From Candidatus Desulfovibrio trichonymphae (GTDB lineage Bacteria; Desulfobacterota; Desulfovibrionia; Desulfovibrionales; Desulfovibrionaceae), in NCBI RefSeq assembly GCF_002355955.1, contig NZ_AP017368.1, forward strand, positions 496,001 through 560,000: a DNA stretch of 64,000 bases, written 5' to 3'. This document shows, in pieces, positions 1 to 7,624 of this stretch; the first letter of the stretch is position 1; every line of letters begins with the position of its first letter. Both the position numbers and the translations under genes were made by a program. Below the pieces are notes generated by a model, which did not search any database, had not been told where the DNA came from, and saw only the letters and a list, made by a program, of their open reading frames with translations.

Positions 1-590
1 CCGAACAAACGCGCGCGGTGCGCCGCGTCAAGACCGTCGGCGCATTCGTCCAGCAGAAGCAGCGGGGGCTCGCGCAGCAGCGCCCGCGCGCACAGCAAAA
101 GGCATAGCTGCCCTTGGGAAAATGCGGAGATGGAACAGGCCAGCAGATGCTCTGCCTTCAGCCGCGCGGCTATTGCTTCAGCCGCGCGGCTGCATTCGTC
201 GGGCGGGCTGCTGTACAGCAGGGATGTGTCGTCAAAGGCCGTAAGCAGCAGATCCCTGCCCGTGATGTCCCAAGCCTCACGCTGGTGTTTTTCTTGAAGT
301 GCCGGAGAAACAAGGGCGCTCATAGCGCGCCCCGCCAGTGGTGAAGTTTCGGCCCCTTCAGCGGTATGCCAGTAGATGCTCCCGCGCGCGGGCCGGAGTT
401 CACCGCGCAAAAGACGCAGCAGCGTTGATTTTCCAGCGCCGTTGCCGCCGGTCAGCACGCAGTGACAGCCGCGTCGGACACGCCAGTCAATATCGTGCAG
501 CACCATCTCCTGACGGGAGTCGCCGGGCAGAGAAAGACTCACGTGGTCAACCGTGACCAGCAATGTCGGGTCGGCAGTCTGACACGTCAT
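1..590 (-). CDS. ABC transporter ATP-binding protein (C-terminus beyond window)
   Basis: I read 196 residues from the ATG at 590 to the window edge without a stop. The Walker A motif is GGNGAGKST (about residues 47-55) and Walker B with the catalytic Glu is LLLLDE near the edge. The ABC signature is degenerate, FSQGQ rather than LSGGQ. The protein is a cytoplasmic ATPase; no permease is visible, and the general look is closest to stand-alone ModF/PhrA-type ATPases, so the substrate is unknown. It starts 18 nt after the PHP gene ends, so it is the third gene of a pyrR - PHP - ABC operon. It is only partial because the window ends. Confidence 0.85.
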   Translation of the reverse strand, partial: MTCQTADPTLLVTVDHVSLSLPGDSRQEMVLHDIDWRVRRGCHCVLTGGNGAGKSTLLRLLRGELRPARGSIYWHTAEGAETSPLAGRAMSALVSPALQEKHQREAWDITGRDLLLTAFDDTSLLYSSPPDECSRAAEAIAARLKAEHLLACSISAFSQGQLCLLLCARALLREPPLLLLDECADGLDAAHRARLF

Positions 591-607
591 GGAACCAGCG
601 CCCCGAT

Positions 608-1444
608 TTAAAACGGCAGCAAAGTCATGCGGCCTTTTTCAAAAACCGCATGCTGTGAAAAGCCGAAGCCTCGGGCGTACGAGGCCAGACGGTCAAAGCT
701 GAAGGCAATATCGTCAGCGTTATGCGCGTCAGAGGCAAAGCTCACCGGCAGAGCCAGTTCCGCCGCCAGAGACATGAAAAGCGGCGCCGGGTAGATTTCC
801 CGGCAGGGTTTGCGCAGACCTGCGGAAGAAATTTCCATGCTCATGCCTGCGTCCCGCAGGGCCGTTAGGGCGTTGTAGATCGTCTCTCGGCTGTCGGCTT
901 TGGCAAGCCAGATATGGAACTGTTCCACAGAAAAAATTTTGATGAGATCAGGGTGGGCGGCAATGTTGAAAAGTCTGGAGACGATCATCGCTTCCCATGC
1001 CGTAAAATAGGCATGATACCGCGCCTCGCATTCTTCTTGGGAAAAACCGGCCCACGTCAGCGCCCCGTCGTCAAAACCCCAGCGTCCTATAAAATGTACG
1101 CTGCCAAGAAGATAGTCAAAATCACAGGCCCGGCACGCGGCGCTCGTGTATGCCGTCCGGCCGTCAAGCCAGTCCATTTCCATCCCGTAGAGCACCCGGC
1201 ACACGCCGTTGGCCCCCTCTTTCGACGCAGCTTTCAGTTCCAGCACATCGCGCTCGTAGTCCGGCAGAGAGCGCGTCAGATGCTCGCGGTATTCATGGAG
1301 GTAGTCAAAGCCGTACGGACGCGGCGAATGTTCAGAAAAACCCAGCAGCAACAGGCCCTTTGCAAGGGCAGCTTCGTACATGGCGGCAGGGGTGTCCCGA
1401 CCGTGCGAACAGCATGTGTGGGTGTGCAGGTCGCTTGTGATCAT
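608..1444 (-). CDS. PHP-domain phosphoesterase, histidinol-phosphatase (HisK) like
   Basis: The 278-residue protein opens with a PHP metal motif, DLHTHT (D5, H7, H9), and has further candidate metal ligands in AAHPD and SDAH near the C-terminus. Length and motifs fit the HisK-type histidinol-phosphatase branch of the PHP superfamily, which dephosphorylates L-histidinol phosphate in the cytoplasm. No other his gene is in the window, so the substrate is inferred from family only. Its ATG overlaps the pyrR stop (ATGA), so it is probably translationally coupled to pyrR. Confidence 0.8.
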   Translation of the reverse strand: MITSDLHTHTCCSHGRDTPAAMYEAALAKGLLLLGFSEHSPRPYGFDYLHEYREHLTRSLPDYERDVLELKAASKEGANGVCRVLYGMEMDWLDGRTAYTSAACRACDFDYLLGSVHFIGRWGFDDGALTWAGFSQEECEARYHAYFTAWEAMIVSRLFNIAAHPDLIKIFSVEQFHIWLAKADSRETIYNALTALRDAGMSMEISSAGLRKPCREIYPAPLFMSLAAELALPVSFASDAHNADDIAFSFDRLASYARGFGFSQHAVFEKGRMTLLPF

Positions 1445-1974
1445 AACACCACAAGTCGAACCGCGTCTTCGCCGTCGCGCTCTTCCAAAAGCACGTCCAC
1501 ATGCTCGTGGCGTTCTGTGGCGACAACGCGTCCTGCATAATCGGCCTGAATGGGCAATTCCCTGTGTCCCCTGTCGATAAGCGCGAGCAGTTCCACGGCA
1601 TCTGGGCGGCCGTAGTCGAGCAGGGCTTCCAGCGCGGCGCGGACGGTGCGCCCGGTAAACAGCACATCGTCCACCAGGATGACCACGCGCATGTCCACGC
1701 TCTCGGGTATGGAAGAAGACACGATCTGCGGCTTGCCTTCTATGCTTGTCCAGTCGTCTCGATAAAGATTGATATCCAGCGTGCCGAGCGGCAGGCGACG
1801 GCCGATGCGTCTCTCAAGCAAGACGGCAAGACGCCGGGCCAGATCCGCCCCGCGTCGTTGGACGCCGACCAGCATCACTCCCCCGCAGTCGGGATGACCT
1901 TTGAGAATCATGGCGGCCAGCTCGTCAAGAATACGGGCAATCTCGTGTTTGTCCAACAGCGGTGACACAGTCAT
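1441..1974 (-). CDS. pyrR: PyrR: pyrimidine attenuation regulator / uracil phosphoribosyltransferase
   Basis: The product is 177 residues with the type I phosphoribosyltransferase PRPP loop VILVDDVLFTGRT (about residues 98-110, acidic pair D102-D103). PyrR converts uracil and PRPP to UMP and in many bacteria also binds pyr mRNA to control attenuation. I placed the start at 1974 because a good Shine-Dalgarno (GGAGGGTG) lies about 8 nt upstream; an in-frame extension to 2058 lacks one and adds 28 unconserved residues. Whether it regulates RNA here cannot be told from this window, since no pyr operon is present. Confidence 0.9.
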   Translation of the reverse strand: MTVSPLLDKHEIARILDELAAMILKGHPDCGGVMLVGVQRRGADLARRLAVLLERRIGRRLPLGTLDINLYRDDWTSIEGKPQIVSSSIPESVDMRVVILVDDVLFTGRTVRAALEALLDYGRPDAVELLALIDRGHRELPIQADYAGRVVATERHEHVDVLLEERDGEDAVRLVVL

Positions 1975-2135
1975 GGACTTCACCCTCCAGCGTAAAAATA
2001 GAATTTTTAGCCTATGCCGGATATTTTCGCAACGCAAGAACTGCTCCATATAACTCACAGCTCATGGTGAAAAGACTTTCTTTGCGGACTTGCCTGCAAG
2101 GAATGACAGAAACAACACACGGTGTGCAAAGATGT

Positions 2136-2373
2136 CCGATTTTGCGCGGCAGGGATATCAAACGCTATGGTTATAATTTCGCAAATCTGTGGCTAATAAA
2201 CACACATAACGGTATACGGGAACAACATATTCCGCCGGTTGACGTGAATAAATACCCCGCTATCAAGGCTCATCTGGATAAATTTTATCCAGGCCTCGCA
2301 AGGCGTCAAGACAAGGGTGCTACTCCGTATAACTTGCGAAATGGTTATAGCATATTCTGAAGACAACAAGTTA
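2136..2373 (+). pseudogene. 3' fragment of a type IIG restriction-modification enzyme (target-recognition region)
   Basis: The translation from 2136 reads PILRGRDIKRY, then WLINTHNGIR, YPAIKAHLD and DKGATPYNLRN. These are hallmark blocks of the TaqI-like specificity region of Eco57I-class adenine methyltransferase/nuclease fusions. There is no methyltransferase or nuclease part here. After NLRN the frame breaks: the expected continuation (AYSEDN) is in another frame. The fragment begins exactly at the codon where the fragment at 22354-22552 (minus strand) ends, so the two pieces look like halves of one gene. Non-functional. Confidence 0.8.
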
Positions 2374-2526
2374 TAGCCTACCAGTTAACAAAAATCACGT
2401 CAAAAAGAACGGTCTCCCTGTCCGTCAGCAAGAGCCTGTTCGCCGTCATTTACGGCAAGCGACAGGCAAAAAATAACAGCAAGTGCGGTAGAGAAAACTT
2501 CCAGACAAGTTTCATGTCTCATTCCG

Positions 2527-3765
2527 TCAGTCAAAATCAGCCAGCAGCGAGCCAAGATGCAGACAATCCAGGGGGCACCCGTAAAGCCTTTCCTTGAGCC
2601 GCGCCAACGCGTCCTGCAATTTCGGCGAGGATACACCGTTGCGTATGGAACTGTGCGCCTCCAAAAAAGCGGCAAGCAGATCGCACACCTTGATCATCTG
2701 CCCGTCCTTGGGGTTCAGTGCGTCGGCGTTATAGCCCTTTTGCAGGGCGTCAAAGCCGTCCACCCTGACAACACGGCCTCCCTCCTGTGCGCTTTCCTGA
2801 AATTCCGACCCTGCCTCAAGTCCCAGGTAATAAGAAATCTGTTCCACAAGCAGGGCAAAGCCCTCTTCGCGCAAAGGGTGAAAAATACGCCGTGTGAGTT
2901 CCTCTTCCTCATATTCTTTCAGGAGCGCGGGCAGGCAGGCCACAGACTGTTTTACCGGTGAAATAATATCCCGCGTCAAAAGTTCCGGCAAATCGTGGAA
3001 CAAGCCGCAAAAAAAATTATTGTTGGCTCTTGCTGTGCACGCCCCCACGGCAAGACTGAAAAAATAGCTGAACGCCGCTACAATGAACATATGCCCCAAC
3101 ACAGATGTGGCCGGAATGCGCGGCGCTTGCGTCCAACGTATCTGAAAACGCAACTGCCCGCAATGATTTGCCAGCTTTGCCAGAGCGTTGCCGGGCGCGA
3201 GCAGGTACTCCATGCCGGCAAGATCGCGAAAAGCGTCAAGCCGTTCCTCAAAAGACAGGGCGATGTCATCCATTTCGTCATCAAATGTGTTCAGCGGTTT
3301 GATAAGATTGAATTCCCACCGTGAAGCAAAAAGATGCGCCGCCGAAAGAATGCGGCGCGAAAGCGTGGTTTCATCCCCCTCCAAATGCCATGCGCTCATA
3401 CGCTCCCAAAAAGGCCCCAGCGGGGAAAGCAGCGGTTCAAGCCGTGAGAGCACATGTTCCGTCAGACGACGGAAATGGTCGGGGTTTTCCTTTATTCGAT
3501 AAAAAACAGGCGGTTTGATATCCGTTATGATCAGACGGTAGAAATAGTCAAAAAGGCCGCCTTCAATAACGTCACGGGCGAGCCTCAGACGTTCGGAATC
3601 AGGCAGGCCGCGCCCGTTTTCATGCCAGAGCGCACATGCGACAAGCATTTTATGCGCCTGTTTGTCGATTTCCAGCAGTTCCGAAGGACGCAGCTTGTCA
3701 TTCCAGCGCAGCAAATAGGCGCCGGAAAAAATCAATTGAAGCAAACTTTTGCGAACAATCGACAT
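2527..3765 (-). CDS. HD-domain protein of unknown function
   Basis: The 412-residue protein carries an HD-type metal site in its C-terminal half: H225 (LGHMF), H257-D258 (LFHDLPE) and E261, with D266 nearby. The spacing resembles the YfbR/HD_3 group of phosphohydrolases acting on nucleotides. The N-terminal 200 residues have no motif I recognise. No signal peptide or membrane segment is seen, so it is probably cytoplasmic. A GGAG Shine-Dalgarno lies about 8 nt before the ATG at 3765. It stands alone. The HD site is clear; the substrate is unknown. Confidence 0.75.
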   Translation of the reverse strand: MSIVRKSLLQLIFSGAYLLRWNDKLRPSELLEIDKQAHKMLVACALWHENGRGLPDSERLRLARDVIEGGLFDYFYRLIITDIKPPVFYRIKENPDHFRRLTEHVLSRLEPLLSPLGPFWERMSAWHLEGDETTLSRRILSAAHLFASRWEFNLIKPLNTFDDEMDDIALSFEERLDAFRDLAGMEYLLAPGNALAKLANHCGQLRFQIRWTQAPRIPATSVLGHMFIVAAFSYFFSLAVGACTARANNNFFCGLFHDLPELLTRDIISPVKQSVACLPALLKEYEEEELTRRIFHPLREEGFALLVEQISYYLGLEAGSEFQESAQEGGRVVRVDGFDALQKGYNADALNPKDGQMIKVCDLLAAFLEAHSSIRNGVSSPKLQDALARLKERLYGCPLDCLHLGSLLADFD

Positions 3766-4094
3766 GGCATACTCCAGTCAAGTCTTCCACAAAACAGTCT
3801 CTTGCCGCCGACCCGCGTCCCCGCGACATACCGTAAACATGCAGCTCCACGTCCGCTTCCGCGGCGAATTATGCCCGGCCGCCGACCTTGCAGGGACAAA
3901 TATTCAATAGTACTATATGAACTTGCAGGCAACATCAAGGCATACATTGATTTTATTGACACGGCGGCAGGCCGTCGACAAGACGCATTATCATGGGAAG
4001 AAAAGCCCGTTCACCACGGCCATCAACAGGCTGGGTCAATACAGGCTTGAATCGCATTTGTCCTACCGCACCTGGTCGGACGGACAGACTGTCC
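3766..4094. other. Intergenic stretch with no recognisable gene
   Basis: This stretch lies between the HD-domain gene and the phosphofructokinase relic. Short open frames exist but resemble nothing I know. It may be decayed upstream sequence of the relic. Confidence 0.4.
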
Positions 4095-4405
4095 GGATTT
4101 TTGTTGACGATGAACTGGATGAAAACAGCGATACAATCAAATACATAGATCCGAGCTACATCATCCGCTCCGTGCCGGCCAACGCTAGCGACAAGGTATA
4201 CTGCGGATTTCTCGGGCAATACGCCGTGCACGCAGCCATGGCCGGCTGCACGAACATAGTTGTCGCCAAACTGCAGAACAGATATGTGCATCTGCCGCTG
4301 GAACTGGGGGCGCGTAGCACCGCACGCTTACTCCGAGCTCCGGCGCGCTGTGCTTGATATCTACCGGGCAGGGAGGACTCAAAGGCATGCTGCCTGATGA
4401 TTGAT
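4095..4405 (+). pseudogene. 6-phosphofructokinase C-terminal remnant
   Basis: The translation around 4128-4305 reads [18 protein letters not shown], then [15 protein letters not shown] and YVHLPLEL. This is the C-terminal substrate-binding end of group II (TP0108-like) phosphofructokinases. The N-terminal two thirds, including the nucleotide-binding GGD motif, are absent. After about 4305 the homology continues only by changing frame twice: LRRAVLD in one frame, then STGQGG in another, ending at the TGA at 4403-4405. It cannot make a working enzyme. The residual end abuts the start of addA. Confidence 0.75.
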
Positions 4406-7400
4406 ATTGACATAATGCCGCAATTAACCCAAATCAAGGCATCCGCCGGATCCGGCAAAACGTACGAACTGACGCGGCGCTTCTTGCTGCGCCTGACGCA
4501 ATGCGGCAACAACAGCGCAAAAAACGCTTTTGCAGCCTGCGCCCCGATAAGGAATGACCGGCCGCTCGGGCTCGGCGACATTCTGGCCGTCACCTTCACC
4601 AACGCTGCCGCTGTTGAAATGCGCGACAGGGTTATCCGCCAGCTGAAAAACGCCGCCCTGGGCAATCCGACCGGGGACTTTTCTCTGCCCGCCGACAGAG
4701 CGCGCGCCTGGGTGGATACAATCGTGCGCGATTTGAGCGCGCTGAATATCCGCACCATAGACAGCCTCCTGCTCCTTATTGTGCGCGCCGCGGCGCTTGA
4801 ACTGAACCTGCCGCCTGATTTTCAGCCTGTCTTCTCCACAGAGGAAGCTCTGACCCCGTATCTGGACATCTTTATCGAGCAGGTCTCACGCGGGGACGAC
4901 GCCATGCGCGAACTCTTGCGTCAGGCATGTCTCGCGCTCGTCAACCATGACAACACGCCCGGATTTCTGGCCGGAGACAAGCTGCGCCGCAAGTTGTGTG
5001 AAGTGCTGGACGATGTGCTGCGCGGCAAATATGCCGGAAGGACGCCAAGGTCGGAGCTTGAAGCAAAGCTGCACGACATGAAAACAACGGCCGTACAGGC
5101 GGCGCAAACCCTGCTCGCCACAACAATGACGCACAACCTGCCTTGGCATAAAACAGCCCTCGCCGCTGTAGCGCAACTGGCCGAAGGCCGGATGAAAAGC
5201 TGCGCGTCCGTGTATGCCGGCAAAAACAACGCCGGGGAATTGTTTCACAAAAACACTACGGTGCCGGACATCGTCGCGACGGCCTTTGAGGCTTATGCCG
5301 CACAAGCCCGCAACTGGACGCGGACAGGCGAACTGATCAGGCAAGCGCTGGGCCTTGAGCCTTTTATGCAACTTGCCGAAACGCTGGTTGGGGCATTTTT
5401 GCAAAGTCTGGAACAGGAGGGCGCGCTGCCGGCGCTGCTGACGCCGCAACTGGCCGGCGCGGCGCTCAACGGCGACCACGGCGTGCCGGATATGCTCTGT
5501 CGTCTCGGGACACGGCTGCGGCATTTTCTGTTGGATGAATTTCAGGACACAAGCCGCGAACAATGGCTTGCGTTGCACCCGCTGGTGCTGGAAGCTCTCT
5601 CTCGCGGCGGTTCTCTGACCTGTGTCGGCGACGTTAAACAGTCCATCTACAGCTGGCGCGGCGGCGAACCGGAACTTTTTGATTCTGTCTTTGAAGACGT
5701 CGCACTGACACAGATTTCCCCCCGTATGGAACAGCATATCCTGCCATTCAACCGACGCAGCCGCCGTGAAGTGCTTGAACACAACAACAGATTTTTTGCT
5801 CCTCTGGCGGACGCTGCAACAGCCTTGCAAATCATGAGATCGCTTATGCCGCAGGACACTCCGGAACACATTCTTCAAACAGGCGCCCACAAAATACACA
5901 CAGCCTTTGCCGGAGTCGTGCAGCAATGCCCGCCTGAAGCGCAAAACGGAGGGTTCGTGCGCATGAAGCAGATTCAGGAGCACGACGCCGCCGCCTTGAG
6001 TGAGGCGGCGGCGGATTGTCTTTGCCGCCTGTTGCGTGAAGAAATTCAACCACGCAGACCCTTGTCCGACGTGCTTGTGCTCACGCGCGGCAATGCAACC
6101 GCGCGCCTTGTGGCGGAACGTCTTGTTCGCGAAGGTTTGCCGGTCATCACGGAAAACAGCCTGCTTTTGGCCGGGCATCCGCTGATCGTCCAGACTGTGG
6201 CCATGTTGAGATTTCTTGACGCTCCCGAGGACGATATTGCCTTCTGGACAGTGCTGACAGGCTCTGTCTTGCGTGATCATCCTGAGGCTGCGGGGCTTGC
6301 GTGGGAATCTCTGCACGACTGGCGCCCCGCAAACGCGCAACAGCCATTGTACCTGAATTTTCGCGCACACCGACCCCACATCTGGAAGCGTCTGCTGGCC
6401 CCGTTTTACAATCAATCCGGCCTGATGACGCCTTACGACATCGTGCAGGAATGGTTTGCGCGCCTTGATGTTGAATCGCGCTTTGCCGACGCGCGCACGT
6501 TTTTACGACGTTTTCTGGAAGTTCTGCAGCATGCTGAAGAAAAAGGCCTTGCCGACCTTCCGTCCTTTCTCGCGCACTGGCAGGATAAAGGCGGCGAAGA
6601 AAAAGTGCCCATGTCTGAAAACATGAACGCCGTGCATATCATGACCATTCACAAATCTAAAGGTCTGGAAGCGCCTGTGGTCATACTTCCCTGGACGGAT
6701 TTCAGACCGTATGCCGCGAACAATACGATCGCCGTTGAAAAGGATGGGATGCTCCTTGCGGCGTCCAATCAGAAAAGCCTTGGAGAACTTTATTACGCGG
6801 ATATGACCCGTCAGGCCCGCGAAACCCTGCACCTGCTCTATGTGGCCTTTACCCGTGCAAAGGACGAACTGTACGCATTTCGCACCGTCACACCCCATAC
6901 AAAAAAGCTGTGCTCACTGGACGCCGCCATGGACATCCTCTGGCGTCAGGCGGGCTTTGCCCCGCCTTATATTTCAGGAACACCGCCGTCAACGCTGGTC
7001 CGCGACACAAAACCCGCAGCCCCCACTCCTTCTGCGCAGTCTGTCGCCCCGCAGCCTGTCCCGACGGACTGGCGGCCCATGCTGTGGCTGCCGCGTCTTA
7101 AAATTTTCCGCAATCCGCTCGGCAGATCAGCCTTCACGCCGGAAAAATATGGGGAGTTGATCCACTTCTGCCTGAAAAATTTAAAAATTACCGGCAAAGC
7201 CGGGCACGACGCGAGCATGGCGGTGAAATTCAGCCTTGCGCATTTTCCCCTGCCTGTTCCGCGCAATAAAACCCTGCGAGAAGAGCTGATAGACATGCTC
7301 GAATGGTATGCCTCCTGCCCGGAAGCCGCTCGCTGGATGGCGCACGGCATGCCCGAACAATCCATGATAGACAAGGACGGACGGACGCTGCGCATGGACC

Positions 7401-7621
7401 TACTGGTGCGCGAGCCAGGTGGGCTTCTTATTGTTGAGTACAAAAGCGGGCAGCCGCAACCGCGGCACCTTGATCAGATACGTCGCTACCTCGCCTGCCT
7501 TGCTGAAAGCGGCGAAGCCGGCGCTGACGCCGCACGCGCAGTGCTGGTCTATATAAGCCTGCGGCGCTTCCAGCCGGTTTCCCCGCACAGTGCGTCGCCC
7601 TTGTGTGAGGCGTATGAGTAA
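4397..7621 (+). CDS. addA: AddA-type helicase-nuclease (RecB-like)
   Basis: The 1074-residue protein begins with an SF1 Walker A motif, ASAGSGKT (15-22). It has the Walker B/motif II box DEFQDT (about 380), the motif V-like TIHKSKGLE (about 749) and a C-terminal PD-(D/E)XK nuclease with D1000 and EYK (1012-1014). AddA is the motor and one nuclease of AddAB, which resects double-strand breaks and loads RecA. Start: ATG 4397 or ATG 4415; neither has a strong ribosome site, and 4415 gives the more family-like N-terminus. addB follows after 3 nt, so the pair is co-transcribed and probably forms one complex. Confidence 0.85.
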   Translation: MIDIDIMPQLTQIKASAGSGKTYELTRRFLLRLTQCGNNSAKNAFAACAPIRNDRPLGLGDILAVTFTNAAAVEMRDRVIRQLKNAALGNPTGDFSLPADRARAWVDTIVRDLSALNIRTIDSLLLLIVRAAALELNLPPDFQPVFSTEEALTPYLDIFIEQVSRGDDAMRELLRQACLALVNHDNTPGFLAGDKLRRKLCEVLDDVLRGKYAGRTPRSELEAKLHDMKTTAVQAAQTLLATTMTHNLPWHKTALAAVAQLAEGRMKSCASVYAGKNNAGELFHKNTTVPDIVATAFEAYAAQARNWTRTGELIRQALGLEPFMQLAETLVGAFLQSLEQEGALPALLTPQLAGAALNGDHGVPDMLCRLGTRLRHFLLDEFQDTSREQWLALHPLVLEALSRGGSLTCVGDVKQSIYSWRGGEPELFDSVFEDVALTQISPRMEQHILPFNRRSRREVLEHNNRFFAPLADAATALQIMRSLMPQDTPEHILQTGAHKIHTAFAGVVQQCPPEAQNGGFVRMKQIQEHDAAALSEAAADCLCRLLREEIQPRRPLSDVLVLTRGNATARLVAERLVREGLPVITENSLLLAGHPLIVQTVAMLRFLDAPEDDIAFWTVLTGSVLRDHPEAAGLAWESLHDWRPANAQQPLYLNFRAHRPHIWKRLLAPFYNQSGLMTPYDIVQEWFARLDVESRFADARTFLRRFLEVLQHAEEKGLADLPSFLAHWQDKGGEEKVPMSENMNAVHIMTIHKSKGLEAPVVILPWTDFRPYAANNTIAVEKDGMLLAASNQKSLGELYYADMTRQARETLHLLYVAFTRAKDELYAFRTVTPHTKKLCSLDAAMDILWRQAGFAPPYISGTPPSTLVRDTKPAAPTPSAQSVAPQPVPTDWRPMLWLPRLKIFRNPLGRSAFTPEKYGELIHFCLKNLKITGKAGHDASMAVKFSLAHFPLPVPRNKTLREELIDMLEWYASCPEAARWMAHGMPEQSMIDKDGRTLRMDLLVREPGGLLIVEYKSGQPQPRHLDQIRRYLACLAESGEAGADAARAVLVYISLRRFQPVSPHSASPLCEAYE

Positions 7622-7624
7622 CCC

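Noticed and set aside
121-190. A short tandem repeat (CAGCCGCGCGGCT twice)
   Set aside because: It is inside the ABC ATPase coding frame and is explained by codon use of an Ala/Arg-rich helix.
4886-6415. A 509-codon open frame antisense to addA
   Set aside because: It lies wholly within addA, which has full helicase and nuclease motifs. The antisense product is Cys/His/Arg-rich low-complexity sequence typical of a shadow frame in GC-rich DNA.
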